A stretch of 9,319 bases of DNA from B21-G16 sp003644825 [NCBI: Candidatus Zhuqueibacterota bacterium]. GTDB lineage: Bacteria > SM23-31 > B21-G16. This document shows, piece after piece, positions 1 through 6,387 of this stretch. The position numbers and the translations under genes are program-made. The notes below the pieces were generated by a model that worked only from the letters and a program-made list of their open reading frames with translations, had not been told where the DNA came from and ran no database searches. Numbering within the stretch: position 1 is the stretch's first letter; every line of letters starts with the position of its first letter. The stretch lies in contig QNDJ01000038.1 of the NCBI GenBank assembly GCA_003644825.1, positions 1 to 9,319 on the forward strand, in the 5' to 3' direction.

Positions 1-99
1 AAAAAAAAAAGTAAAAAAGAAAAAAAAAAAACAGAAAATAAGCACAAAACTAAAAGCCATGATATAGTAGAAACTGCAAAAAGTAAAGAAAAAGAATAG
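1..99 (+). CDS. C-terminal tail of a Lys-rich protein, possibly ribosomal protein S6 (5' truncated)
   Basis: Frame 1 is open from the window edge to a TAG at 97-99 and encodes 32 residues. The first part is almost pure Lys (KKKSKKEKKKTENKHKTKSH) and the last part is DIVETAKSKEKE. No domain is visible, so the identity rests on context only. In many bacteria rpsF lies directly upstream of ssb, rpsR and rplI, and S6 proteins can carry charged C-terminal extensions. The other two forward frames close early (TAA near position 12 and TAG at 65-67), which favours frame 1. The tail of some other Lys-rich protein, such as L25, would look the same. The coding call is moderate and the S6 assignment is a guess. 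Confidence 0.4.
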   Translation, partial: KKKSKKEKKKTENKHKTKSHDIVETAKSKEKE

Positions 100-115
100 T
101 TTAGATATAGGTCAA

Positions 116-141
116 GAACTCTTAAATTAAGTTCAGTTTTT
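116..141 (+). terminator. possible weak intrinsic terminator upstream of ssb
   Basis: GAACT (116-120) can pair with AGTTC (130-134) around a 9-base loop, and a T run follows at 137-141. The stem is only 5 bp with two G:C pairs, and two bases separate it from the T run, so it would be weak. It fits the idea that the upstream transcript ends before the ssb promoter. Such a structure can also arise by chance in DNA this A+T-rich. Confidence 0.25.
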
Positions 142-152
142 AAACAAAAGTC

Positions 153-181
153 TTGAAATATATATTTAAATTATATATATT
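153..181 (+). promoter_or_regulatory. putative sigma70-type promoter for ssb-rpsR-rplI
   Basis: TTGAAA at 153-158 matches the -35 consensus at 5 of 6 positions. TATATT at 176-181 matches the -10 consensus at 5 of 6, with the ideal 17-bp spacing. It lies about 50 bases upstream of the ssb start in a 136-base spacer, a sensible place for a promoter. The surrounding DNA is extremely A+T-rich, so chance matches are likely and the call is tentative. Confidence 0.4.
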
Positions 182-235
182 CAAAATAAATATGTAAAAA
201 GTCAGGGTAAATATATATAAAGGGAGCGAGTTGAA

Positions 236-763
236 ATGTCTTTATTTAAAATGCCTGATGTTAATTATGTAATAATTGCCGGGAATTTAACAAAAGACCC
301 GACTTTAAGAAGAACTACAAATGGAACACCGGTTACAAACTTCCCTATAGCATGCAGCAGAAAATTCAAAGACAATTCCGGCCAGTGGAAGGAAGATGTA
401 TGCTATGTTGGAGTTGTAGCCTGGTATAAATTAGCTGAAAGTTGTTATGAAAATCTCCAGAAAGGAAGTGCAATTCTTGTGGATGGAGAGCTCCAGAGTA
501 GAAGCTGGAAGATGGAGAACGGATTCTACAGAAATATCGTCGAAATAAAAGCAAGGAGAATCCAGTTCCTAAATAAAAAAACCGAAGAAGCTAAAGAGGA
601 AAAAGAAGAAGAAATTATTTCTGATGAAACATCTGAAGTTTACGAGGACAGGGAAGAAAACATTGAAGAGCAAATAGTCAATGAAAACCCTGAAACAGAA
701 AAAAATGAAAATGAACCTGAAGAAAAAAAGTATGATTTCGGATATGATGACCTAAAAATATAA
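236..763 (+). CDS. ssb: single-stranded DNA-binding protein SSB
   Basis: The product coats single-stranded DNA during replication, repair and recombination and recruits partner proteins through its C-terminal tip. Residues ~9-113 form the OB fold, with SSB hallmarks: [14 protein letters not shown] near the N-terminus, then [12 protein letters not shown], an aromatic/VVAW core strand and [15 protein letters not shown]. Residues ~115-165 are a disordered, Glu-rich linker. The protein ends [10 protein letters not shown], which is acidic and aromatic but lacks the usual DDDIPF-like Pro-Phe end. The ATG at 236 is preceded by AGGGAG (221-226) with 9-base spacing. The Met at 251 would also keep the OB fold but has no such site. 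At 175 residues the length is normal. It is followed after 10 bases by rpsR, as in many bacteria, where SSB, S18 and L9 are co-transcribed. Confidence 0.95.
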   Translation: MSLFKMPDVNYVIIAGNLTKDPTLRRTTNGTPVTNFPIACSRKFKDNSGQWKEDVCYVGVVAWYKLAESCYENLQKGSAILVDGELQSRSWKMENGFYRNIVEIKARRIQFLNKKTEEAKEEKEEEIISDETSEVYEDREENIEEQIVNENPETEKNENEPEEKKYDFGYDDLKI

Positions 764-773
764 GGAGAAAAAA

Positions 774-1001
774 TTGATCAGAACAAGAAATAAAAGAATA
801 TGTAGATTCTGTGAGAATGGAGAAAAAATTATCGATTTTAAAGATGAAAAAAAATTGATGAGATTTACAACAGAACAGGGTAAAATAATACCGAGAAGAA
901 TCTCAGGAACCTGTGCAAGGCATCAAAGACAGCTTGTTAAGGCAATTAAAAGAGCAAGACAGCTTGCATTAATTCCATATATATCTGATATTGCACGATA
1001 A
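774..1001 (+). CDS. rpsR: 30S ribosomal protein S18
   Basis: S18 is a small-subunit protein that pairs with S6 on the 16S rRNA platform. The 75-residue product shows the full family pattern: CRFC near the N-terminus, [12 protein letters not shown], then [18 protein letters not shown] and the helix [15 protein letters not shown]. Cys10, Cys13, Cys47 and His50 are placed to bind zinc, so this looks like the zinc-ribbon form of S18; many bacteria have lost these residues. Translation appears to start at TTG (774-776), because AAGGAG at 762-767 lies 6 bases upstream and no ATG or GTG begins the conserved N-terminus. The site overlaps the end of ssb, which suggests tight coupling. rplI follows after 16 bases. 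Confidence 0.97.
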   Translation: MIRTRNKRICRFCENGEKIIDFKDEKKLMRFTTEQGKIIPRRISGTCARHQRQLVKAIKRARQLALIPYISDIAR

Positions 1002-1017
1002 ACTCAGGGTAAAGTAT

Positions 1018-1461
1018 ATGAAAGTAATTTTGAATAAGGATGTAGAAAACCTCGGTAGTTTTGGTGATATTATTGAGGTTAAAGATGGCTATGCCAGAAA
1101 CTTTCTTATTCCAAGAAAAATTGTTATGCCTTTAACAAAGGGAAATCTTAAAATCCTTGAGGAAGAAAAGAAAAGAGAAAATGCAAAAAAAGATAAGGAT
1201 AGAAAAATAGCACAGGAACTTGCTCAAAAACTGGAAAAGGTTTCTATCACTGCCCAGGTTACAGTTGGCGAGGAAGATAGAGTTTTTGGATCTGTTACTC
1301 CTCAAACAATATCAAACCTACTTAAAGAAAAAGGGTTTGATATCGATAAGAAAAAGATACTTCTGGATGAGCCTATTAAAGCCCTTGGTATATACACTGT
1401 TAAACTAAAACTCCATCCAGAAGTCGAGGGAAAAATTAAAGTTTGGGTTGTTAAAGAATAA
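1018..1461 (+). CDS. rplI: 50S ribosomal protein L9
   Basis: L9 binds 23S rRNA and extends from the large subunit near the L1 stalk, helping to keep the reading frame and ribosome spacing. The 147-residue protein has the classic layout. An N-terminal rRNA-binding domain (1-~52) carries the signature GDIIEVKDGYARNFLIPRK; a long Lys/Glu-rich connecting helix (~45-75) follows; then a C-terminal domain with VFGSVTPQTI and a final beta strand KVWVVKE. The ATG at 1018 gives the invariant MKVIL start, with an AGGGT element (1006-1010) 7 bases upstream. An in-frame TTG at 991 would add nine non-conserved residues inside rpsR and is unlikely. It is the last gene before a strong terminator, so it probably ends the ssb-rpsR-rplI transcript. 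Confidence 0.97.
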   Translation: MKVILNKDVENLGSFGDIIEVKDGYARNFLIPRKIVMPLTKGNLKILEEEKKRENAKKDKDRKIAQELAQKLEKVSITAQVTVGEEDRVFGSVTPQTISNLLKEKGFDIDKKKILLDEPIKALGIYTVKLKLHPEVEGKIKVWVVKE

Positions 1462-1494
1462 ATTTGTTAACAATTTTAACGATACTCCCTGTTC

Positions 1495-1520
1495 AGTGCA
1501 CCCAATTAGTGCACTTTTTT
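1495..1520 (+). terminator. rho-independent terminator after rplI
   Basis: A perfect 7-bp stem, AGTGCAC (1495-1501) with GTGCACT (1509-1515), encloses a 7-base loop and is followed by a run of six T (1515-1520). It starts 34 bases past the rplI stop and ends about 45 bases before topA. It is the clearest terminator in the window and separates the ribosomal block from the topA transcript. Confidence 0.8.
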
Positions 1521-1546
1521 ATTAATTGTTCAATAGATAATATACT
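1518..1546 (+). promoter_or_regulatory. possible topA promoter
   Basis: TATACT at 1541-1546 matches the -10 consensus at 5 of 6 positions and lies just downstream of the rplI terminator, about 20 bases before topA. The best-spaced -35 (TTTATT, 1518-1523) is poor. A promoter is expected here because the terminator closes the previous unit, but the sequence support is weak. The 5' leader would be very short. Confidence 0.25.
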
Positions 1547-1564
1547 ATTTCCGGGTTATTTTTG

Positions 1565-3817
1565 ATGGAAAAATCTCTTGTAATTGTTGAATCTCCTGCA
1601 AAAGCAAGAACGATTAATAAGTATCTTGGCAGGAATTTTGTGGTTAAAGCTTCTCTTGGTCATATTAAAAACCTTCCAGAGAACAGGCTCGGTGTTGACA
1701 TAAAAAACGATTTTAAACCAGAATATGTAACAATAAAGGGAAAAAGTAAATTTATCAATGAAATAAAAAAGGCTGCTAAAGATTCCTCTCAAATATATAT
1801 AGCTACAGACCCTGATAGAGAAGGTGAGGCTATAGCCTGGCACATTGCCCAGGAAATTAAACCGAAAAATGGGAATATTTACAGGGTACTCTTCAATGAA
1901 ATAACAAAAAAAGCTGTTGAGACAGGAATTAATAACCCCGGTAAAATAGACCTGCTCAAAGTCGATGCCCAGCAAGCAAGAAGAATTATGGACAGAATTG
2001 TCGGGTATCAAATAAGCCCATTCTTATGGAAAACTCTATATTCGGGGCTTTCAGCAGGCAGGGTTCAATCTGTTGCTCTCAGGCTTATCTGTGATAAAGA
2101 ACAAAAAATAAAAGAGTTCACTCCAGAAGAATACTGGTCTGTTGAAGCACTATTAAAAACTAAAAATCAAAACGAATTTTACTCAACTTTAATTAAAAAA
2201 AATAATACTAAAATTTCAATCCCTGATAAAAATACAGTAGATAAAATCGTAGATGAACTCTCTAAACTCACTATCAGAATAATTGATATTAAGGAAAAAA
2301 AGATAAAAAGAAAACCCGAACCACCTTTTATTACGAGTTCTCTCCAGCAAGAAGCTTCAAAAAGACTCGGATTATCAACTTCAAGAATAATGAAAATAGC
2401 TCAACAGTTGTATGAAGGTATTGAAATCGGAAAAGAGGGAAATGTAGGTTTAATTACATATATGAGAACAGATTCGGTGAGAATTGCTGATGAAGCAAGA
2501 AATAAGGTCAGAAAATTTATTGAAAAAAACTTTGGAAATGAATATCTATCTAAAAACCCACGAATCTTTAAAAATAAGAATAAATCTCAGGATGCTCATG
2601 AAGCTATCAGACCCACCTACATTGAAAAACGACCTGACGATATAAAACCCTATCTTACAAAAGACCAGTACAATATATACAGGCTTATATTTAACAGGTT
2701 TGTGGCTTCTCAGATGGCAGAAGCAGTTATATCACAAAAATCAATAGACATTGAAGCAGGAGATTATCTTTTCAGAACAGCCTGTTCAACAACTGATTTT
2801 AATGGTTTTTTAAAAGTATTTCAGGATTTTTCTGAAACTGAAAAAGATGAAAAAAAAGAAATTCACATTCCAGAAGACATCAAAAAAGGTGAAATCTTAT
2901 CCCTTATAAAGTTGATACCAAAACAACATTTTACTCAACCACCACCAAGATATACCGAAAGTTCTCTTGTAAAAGAACTCGATAATCTTAATATAGGAAG
3001 ACCCAGCACTTATGCAATTATTATTACCACCTTATTACAAAGAAACTATATTGAAAAATCGGGGAAAAAGCTTATACCAACAGAACTCGGGCTTGTTGTT
3101 AACAAAATTCTTGTTTCGAGTTTTCCTGAGATATTCAATGTAAAATTTACTGCTAAAATGGAAGAGGAGCTTGATAAAATAGAAAACGGAATAAAAAAGT
3201 CTATAAACGTATTAAAAGATTTCTACACTCCATTCAGTTTTGCTCTGGAAAAATATAAAAAGAACAGGCTCAAAATAAAAAAGGAAATCCAGGAGTTCTC
3301 AGAAAAAAAATGCGAGCTATGTGGCGCACCTATGATTGTTAGATGGAGTAAAAGTGGAAAATTTTTAGGATGCAGTAATTTTCCAAAATGTAAATACACT
3401 ATGCCTCTCTCCAGAGATGAAACAAGCACCAATGAAACCTGCCCGGAGTGTGGTTCTATGCTTGTTATAAAAAATGGAAAATATGGTGAGTTTTTATCCT
3501 GTTCCCGGTATCCTGAATGCAGGTTTGCGAAACCACTGGTCGTTGCAAAATGCCCGGAAAAAAATTGCAACGGAGATATTATTTCCCGTAAAGGAAAAAA
3601 AGGAAGAATCTTTTACTCCTGTTCAAATTACCCTGAATGTAAATTCATCTCCAGATATAAAATTGTAAATCAAAACTGCCCTTATTGTGATTCAAATTAT
3701 CTTGAAAAAAGAAAAACTAAAGGTAAAAATCCAGTACTTATGTGCCCAAAATGTAAAAAAGTTATAAAATTATTGATATATATTTTAAAAAATTTATTGA
3801 TTATATTTCTAAAATAA
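1565..3817 (+). CDS. topA: DNA topoisomerase I (type IA)
   Basis: The enzyme relaxes negatively supercoiled DNA by passing strands through a transient 5'-phosphotyrosine break. Residues 1-~115 are the Toprim domain, with Glu9 (VESPAKA) and the metal-binding TDPDREGE at 81-88. The catalytic Tyr is Tyr299 in GLITYMRTDS, and DAHEAIRP and NIGRPSTYA are further type IA signatures. Four C4 zinc ribbons follow, with Cys pairs starting at residues 583/603, 626/646, 663/686 and 705/727. The last 20 residues (731-750) are Lys, Leu and Ile-rich, resemble no TopA domain, and lie where the DNA also encodes the next gene. I prefer the ATG at 1565 to the adjacent in-frame TTG at 1562. No good ribosome site is visible; GGG at 1553-1555 is the nearest. 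At 750 residues the length is normal. Confidence 0.96.
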   Translation: MEKSLVIVESPAKARTINKYLGRNFVVKASLGHIKNLPENRLGVDIKNDFKPEYVTIKGKSKFINEIKKAAKDSSQIYIATDPDREGEAIAWHIAQEIKPKNGNIYRVLFNEITKKAVETGINNPGKIDLLKVDAQQARRIMDRIVGYQISPFLWKTLYSGLSAGRVQSVALRLICDKEQKIKEFTPEEYWSVEALLKTKNQNEFYSTLIKKNNTKISIPDKNTVDKIVDELSKLTIRIIDIKEKKIKRKPEPPFITSSLQQEASKRLGLSTSRIMKIAQQLYEGIEIGKEGNVGLITYMRTDSVRIADEARNKVRKFIEKNFGNEYLSKNPRIFKNKNKSQDAHEAIRPTYIEKRPDDIKPYLTKDQYNIYRLIFNRFVASQMAEAVISQKSIDIEAGDYLFRTACSTTDFNGFLKVFQDFSETEKDEKKEIHIPEDIKKGEILSLIKLIPKQHFTQPPPRYTESSLVKELDNLNIGRPSTYAIIITTLLQRNYIEKSGKKLIPTELGLVVNKILVSSFPEIFNVKFTAKMEEELDKIENGIKKSINVLKDFYTPFSFALEKYKKNRLKIKKEIQEFSEKKCELCGAPMIVRWSKSGKFLGCSNFPKCKYTMPLSRDETSTNETCPECGSMLVIKNGKYGEFLSCSRYPECRFAKPLVVAKCPEKNCNGDIISRKGKKGRIFYSCSNYPECKFISRYKIVNQNCPYCDSNYLEKRKTKGKNPVLMCPKCKKVIKLLIYILKNLLIIFLK

Positions 3818-4668
3818 GAAACTATTCATATTTCACTGTAAGTTCATATACATCAGACTTGAATCAGTTTTTTTCCTTCTGTAAAGAAAAGTTCGGAGAC
3901 AATTTATCAATCGATGATATTGATAGAAACACAATAAGAGGCTATATTTATTTACTTTCTTCAAAAAGGTTATCTAATAGGAGTATCTCAAGAAAAATAA
4001 GCTGTTTGAGGGTTTTTTTCAGATTTCTGGTAAAAGAAAATATGATAGATATAAACCCAGCAGCAACTATTGGAATACCAAAAATAAAAAAAACATTGCC
4101 GGAGGTTCTTTCTGTTGAACAAATCAATAAAGGGATAGACGAAATTGAAGAAACAACCCCTGTTGATATCAGAGATAAATCTATACTGGAATTGTTCTAT
4201 ATATCCGGTATAAGACTCAGGGAACTTGTTAATCTGAACCTTATGGATATAAATTTCTTTAATAAAACTATTAAAGTAATGGGCAAAGGTTCCAAGGAAA
4301 GGATAATCCCTGTTGGAAATACAGGTTTAAAAGCAATAAAAAAATATCTTTCTGCAACAGGAAGGTATAATCCGGGCAATTTTTACAAGAAAGAACCCCT
4401 TTTTAAAGGAAGGACCGGTAAAAGAATTTCGGTAAGAACTGTTCAAAGGGTTGTTGAAAAAAGATTCGCAAACATAGCAGAGAAACTGAAAGTCCATCCT
4501 CACATTTTAAGGCATTCTTTTGCCACCCACCTTCTTGAAAGAGGGGCTGATTTAAAAACAGTAAAAGAACTGCTTGGACATGAAAATCTTTCTACCACTC
4601 AAATATACACTCATATAACGTCAGAACAAATGAAAAAAGTATATAAACAAGCTCATCCAAGAGCATAA
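3772..4668 (+). CDS. xerC/D: XerC/XerD-type tyrosine recombinase (start uncertain)
   Basis: The product probably resolves chromosome dimers at a dif-like site during division. The catalytic set is complete: Arg in SGIRLREL, Lys in MGKGSKER, HxxR in HPHILRHSFATH, His in LLGHENLS and the nucleophile Tyr in TTQIYTHI, ending in the Xer-typical AHPRA. The first ATG/GTG/TTG codon in frame is TTG at 3859, which would remove the first helix of the core-binding domain. Upstream codons clearly continue the family sequence (FKKFIDYISKIRNYSYFTVS). Starting at ATT 3772 gives 298 residues, with catalytic residues at R148, K172, H244, R247, H270 and Y279, the same positions as I recall for E. coli XerD. That start overlaps topA by 46 bases and has no ribosome site. 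The topA neighbourhood is typical of xerC, so the exact paralogue is open. The function is firm and the start is not. Confidence 0.9.
   Translation: MDIYFKKFIDYISKIRNYSYFTVSSYTSDLNQFFSFCKEKFGDNLSIDDIDRNTIRGYIYLLSSKRLSNRSISRKISCLRVFFRFLVKENMIDINPAATIGIPKIKKTLPEVLSVEQINKGIDEIEETTPVDIRDKSILELFYISGIRLRELVNLNLMDINFFNKTIKVMGKGSKERIIPVGNTGLKAIKKYLSATGRYNPGNFYKKEPLFKGRTGKRISVRTVQRVVEKRFANIAEKLKVHPHILRHSFATHLLERGADLKTVKELLGHENLSTTQIYTHITSEQMKKVYKQAHPRA
3784..3793 (+). other. candidate -1 slippery site in the topA-xer overlap
   Basis: In the topA frame the bases read T TTA AAA (3784-3790), directly followed in phase by a second match, A AAA AAT (3787-3793). Both fit the X XXY YYZ pattern for -1 slippage, and a -1 shift leads exactly into the recombinase frame, which is open here from 3757. 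No strong stem-loop or internal Shine-Dalgarno element is visible nearby, and A/T runs are common in this genome, so function is unproven. Confidence 0.2.
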
Positions 4669-4679
4669 AAATATTGACA

Positions 4680-4691
4680 TTATGTACATAA
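4680..4691 (+). promoter_or_regulatory. 12-bp perfect palindrome just upstream of hpf
   Basis: TTATGTACATAA reads identically on both strands and sits between the xer stop and the AGGAGG ribosome site of hpf. Symmetry and position suit a dimeric regulator, but no partner regulator is encoded nearby. TTGACA (4674-4679) precedes it without a correctly spaced -10. Chance is a real alternative in A+T-rich DNA. Confidence 0.2.
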
Positions 4692-4704
4692 ACAGGAGGA
4701 ACAA

Positions 4705-4995
4705 ATGAGAATAAATTTTACAGCAAGGCATTATAAAGCACCAGAAAGATTAAAACTATATGCCGAAAATGAGGTCAAAAAGCTTAAAAAATACTGGGAT
4801 GGAATAATAGATTGTGAAGTCATTTTAGATTACATAAAAGATATGCAGGTGGCTGAAATAAGAATAAAAGTTTATAATAATATGTTAGTTGCAACTTCGA
4901 GCAGTAATGATATTTTTAAATCAATTGATGATGCTGTTATAAAAATGGAGAGACAGTTAAAAAAATATAAAACAAAACTAAAAAGTTATGAATAA
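4705..4995 (+). CDS. hpf: ribosome hibernation promoting factor, short form (HPF/YfiA family)
   Basis: HPF binds the decoding channel of the 30S subunit in slow-growing cells and holds ribosomes inactive. The 96-residue product covers only the N-terminal beta-alpha-beta-beta-beta-alpha domain. It starts with MRINFTARHYKAPERLKLYAENEVKKLKKY, has the central strand VAEIRIKVYNNMLVATSSSNDIFKSIDDA, and ends in the basic helix KMERQLKKYKTKLK. It is the size of E. coli HPF and lacks the C-terminal dimerisation domain of long HPF. Short HPF normally works with RMF to form 100S dimers; no rmf is visible here. The start is well supported: ATG at 4705 follows AGGAGG (4694-4699) by 5 bases, the best ribosome site in the window. 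It is 22 bases ahead of hprK, an arrangement seen in proteobacterial rpoN-hpf-PTS clusters, although rpoN is absent here. Confidence 0.92.
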   Translation: MRINFTARHYKAPERLKLYAENEVKKLKKYWDGIIDCEVILDYIKDMQVAEIRIKVYNNMLVATSSSNDIFKSIDDAVIKMERQLKKYKTKLKSYE

Positions 4996-5017
4996 ACTAC
5001 TTTTAAAGTGAGGCAAT

Positions 5018-5986
5018 ATGAAAAAAGTTAAGGTATCAACTTTTTTCAGGGAAAACAGAGAAAAACTAAACTTAGAACTTTTATCTACAAAAGAGGGATT
5101 TAAAAAAGAGATTAAAGACAAAGACCTGCATAGACCGGGTCTTGCATTTACCGGGTTTTTTAATATTTTTCCATTCAAAAAAATCCAGATTCTTGGTAAC
5201 TGTGAAATTACTTATCTGAAAAATCTTACTGAACCCGAAATAAAAAGAGTTTTATCGGAGTTTTTTAATTATAATATACCCTGCATTATAATTACCGATA
5301 ATAATAAACCACCGGATATATTAATCTCTATTGCCAAGCAAAAAGGAGTTTCCGTATTCAGGACGAGTTTACCCACTAATATAATATTTCATGACCTGCT
5401 TGATTATCTCGAAGATAAATTTTCACCGGAAATAACAATACATGCTTCACTGGTTGATGTTTATGGTGTTGGTTTACTATTCACAGGTCGTAGTGGAATA
5501 GGTAAAAGTGAAATTACCCTTGACCTTATTGAAAGAGGTCACAGATTGGTCTCAGATGATATGGTAACAATAAAGAAAAAAGGGAAAGATATTCTTATCG
5601 GTTCCGGAAGTGAATTTATGAAACATTTTATCGAAATTAGAGGCCTGGGAATTATTGATGTTATGAAGGTTTTTGGTATAAGAGGCATAAGACTTCAAAA
5701 AAGAATAGAAGTAGAAGTCCTTCTTGAAGATGTTAAAGATATCACCTCTTATGATAGAACGGGACTCGATAAAAAGTATACTGAATATCTCGGAGTTAAA
5801 ATCCCTCTAATAAGATTACCTATTTTCCCTGGAAAAAACATTACCGTAATTTCTGAAGTAATAGCTCTTAATCAGCTTCTAAAAACCTATGGATACGATT
5901 CTGCAAAAGAGTTCGACGATAAACTTATTAAAGCATTATATAAAAAAAGTAAATTGAAGGAATTCATAAAAGGAGCTATAGAATAA
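5018..5986 (+). CDS. hprK: HPr kinase/phosphorylase
   Basis: HprK phosphorylates, and removes phosphate from, the regulatory Ser of the PTS carrier HPr, so linking sugar metabolism to gene control. The 322-residue protein has the usual two parts. The N-terminal domain (~1-130) includes DLHRPGLAFTGFF. The C-terminal kinase domain has His142 in IHASLVDVYG, a P-loop GRSGIGKSE (157-165), RGHRLVSDD (173-181), the HprK signature EIRGLGIIDV (206-215), YDRTGLD (245-251) and PGKN (271-274). All expected catalytic elements are present. Ala143 replaces the Gly that usually follows the His. No HPr gene lies in the window, so its substrate must be encoded elsewhere. The ATG at 5018 follows GTGAGG (5008-5013) by 4 bases. 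The next gene begins 5 bases after the stop, which indicates one operon. Confidence 0.96.
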   Translation: MKKVKVSTFFRENREKLNLELLSTKEGFKKEIKDKDLHRPGLAFTGFFNIFPFKKIQILGNCEITYLKNLTEPEIKRVLSEFFNYNIPCIIITDNNKPPDILISIAKQKGVSVFRTSLPTNIIFHDLLDYLEDKFSPEITIHASLVDVYGVGLLFTGRSGIGKSEITLDLIERGHRLVSDDMVTIKKKGKDILIGSGSEFMKHFIEIRGLGIIDVMKVFGIRGIRLQKRIEVEVLLEDVKDITSYDRTGLDKKYTEYLGVKIPLIRLPIFPGKNITVISEVIALNQLLKTYGYDSAKEFDDKLIKALYKKSKLKEFIKGAIE

Positions 5987-5991
5987 GACTT

Positions 5992-6369
5992 ATGAAATGC
6001 ATTATCTTATCACATGGAGGGTTATCCCTTTCTCTTCTTAATACGGCTGAAAAAATCACCGGTAAACAGGAAGATATTATCTGTCTTTCAAATAATAATC
6101 TTTCTAACAAAGAGCTTGATAATTTACTAAGAAAGAACATAAATTCCATAGATAATAAAGAAGATATTCTTATTTTTGTTGGATTAAAAGGGGGAAGTTG
6201 CTGGAATACTGCTATTAGACAGATGAAACTGAATAAAAATATCCATATAATTTCGGGTGTTAATCTTCCAATGCTAATTACCTTTATAATAAAAAAGAAC
6301 AAACTCCCCCTCAATGAATTAATCAAGAAAATTGTTGATTCCGGAAAATCAGGTATCGTTTGTAAATAA
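5992..6369 (+). CDS. PTS IIA domain protein, mannose/fructose/sorbose family (divergent active site)
   Basis: Mannose-family IIA takes phosphate from HPr on a His and passes it to IIB. The 125-residue protein aligns along its whole length with this fold. It has an N-terminal strand ending in SHGGL with His8 as the expected phosphorylation site, then KITGKQEDI. GLKGGSCWNTA (64-74) stands in place of the usual DLFGGSPxN, followed by SGVNLPML (88-95) and a C-terminal helix. Gly64 stands where most family members have an Asp that contacts the active-site His. The ATG at 5992 starts at the conserved first strand. AGGAG at 5971-5975 is too far upstream to serve well, so translation may depend on coupling to hprK 5 bases earlier. 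With no IIC or IID here, it is more likely regulatory than part of a local permease. The fold is well supported; the activity is inferred. Confidence 0.85.
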   Translation: MKCIILSHGGLSLSLLNTAEKITGKQEDIICLSNNNLSNKELDNLLRKNINSIDNKEDILIFVGLKGGSCWNTAIRQMKLNKNIHIISGVNLPMLITFIIKKNKLPLNELIKKIVDSGKSGIVCK

Positions 6370-6387
6370 CAGTAAATCTAAAAAAGA

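Noticed and set aside
100-235. S6:S18-binding leader RNA motif ahead of ssb-rpsR
   Set aside because: The spacer lacks a GC-rich stem with the CCG bulge expected for that motif, which in any case usually precedes rpsF.
991-1017. Upstream TTG start for rplI, adding nine residues
   Set aside because: It overlaps the end of rpsR, and the added residues are not part of L9. The ATG at 1018 gives the invariant MKVIL start with a ribosome site.
1464-1473. TTGTTAACAA palindrome just after rplI
   Set aside because: Ten bases of A+T-rich symmetry ahead of a clear terminator, with no second copy or linked regulator seen. Chance is the simplest reading.
1556-2011. Minus-strand ORF of 151 codons opposite topA
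   Set aside because: It lies entirely within the strongly conserved Toprim coding region of topA, its translation has no recognisable domain, and it has no ribosome site. It is a coding shadow.
3223-3570. Minus-strand ORF of 115 codons opposite the topA zinc ribbons
   Set aside because: The product is Ser/Phe/His-rich low-complexity sequence mirroring the Cys-rich ribbons on the other strand. No family resemblance.
3859-4668. Recombinase as evidence for an integrated mobile element
   Set aside because: The sequence is of the housekeeping Xer type with the AHPRA ending and sits next to topA, as xerC often does. There are no flanking repeats, tRNA genes or cargo genes.
4674-4679. Perfect TTGACA hexamer as a -35 promoter element for hpf
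   Set aside because: The expected -10 position, 17 bases downstream, falls on the AGGAGG ribosome site, so no matching -10 exists and a start there would remove the site.
5976-6326. Minus-strand ORF of 116 codons opposite the IIA gene
   Set aside because: It is antisense to a gene with clear family motifs. The hydrophobic, Phe/Ile/Ser-rich look is what A+T-rich antisense DNA gives.
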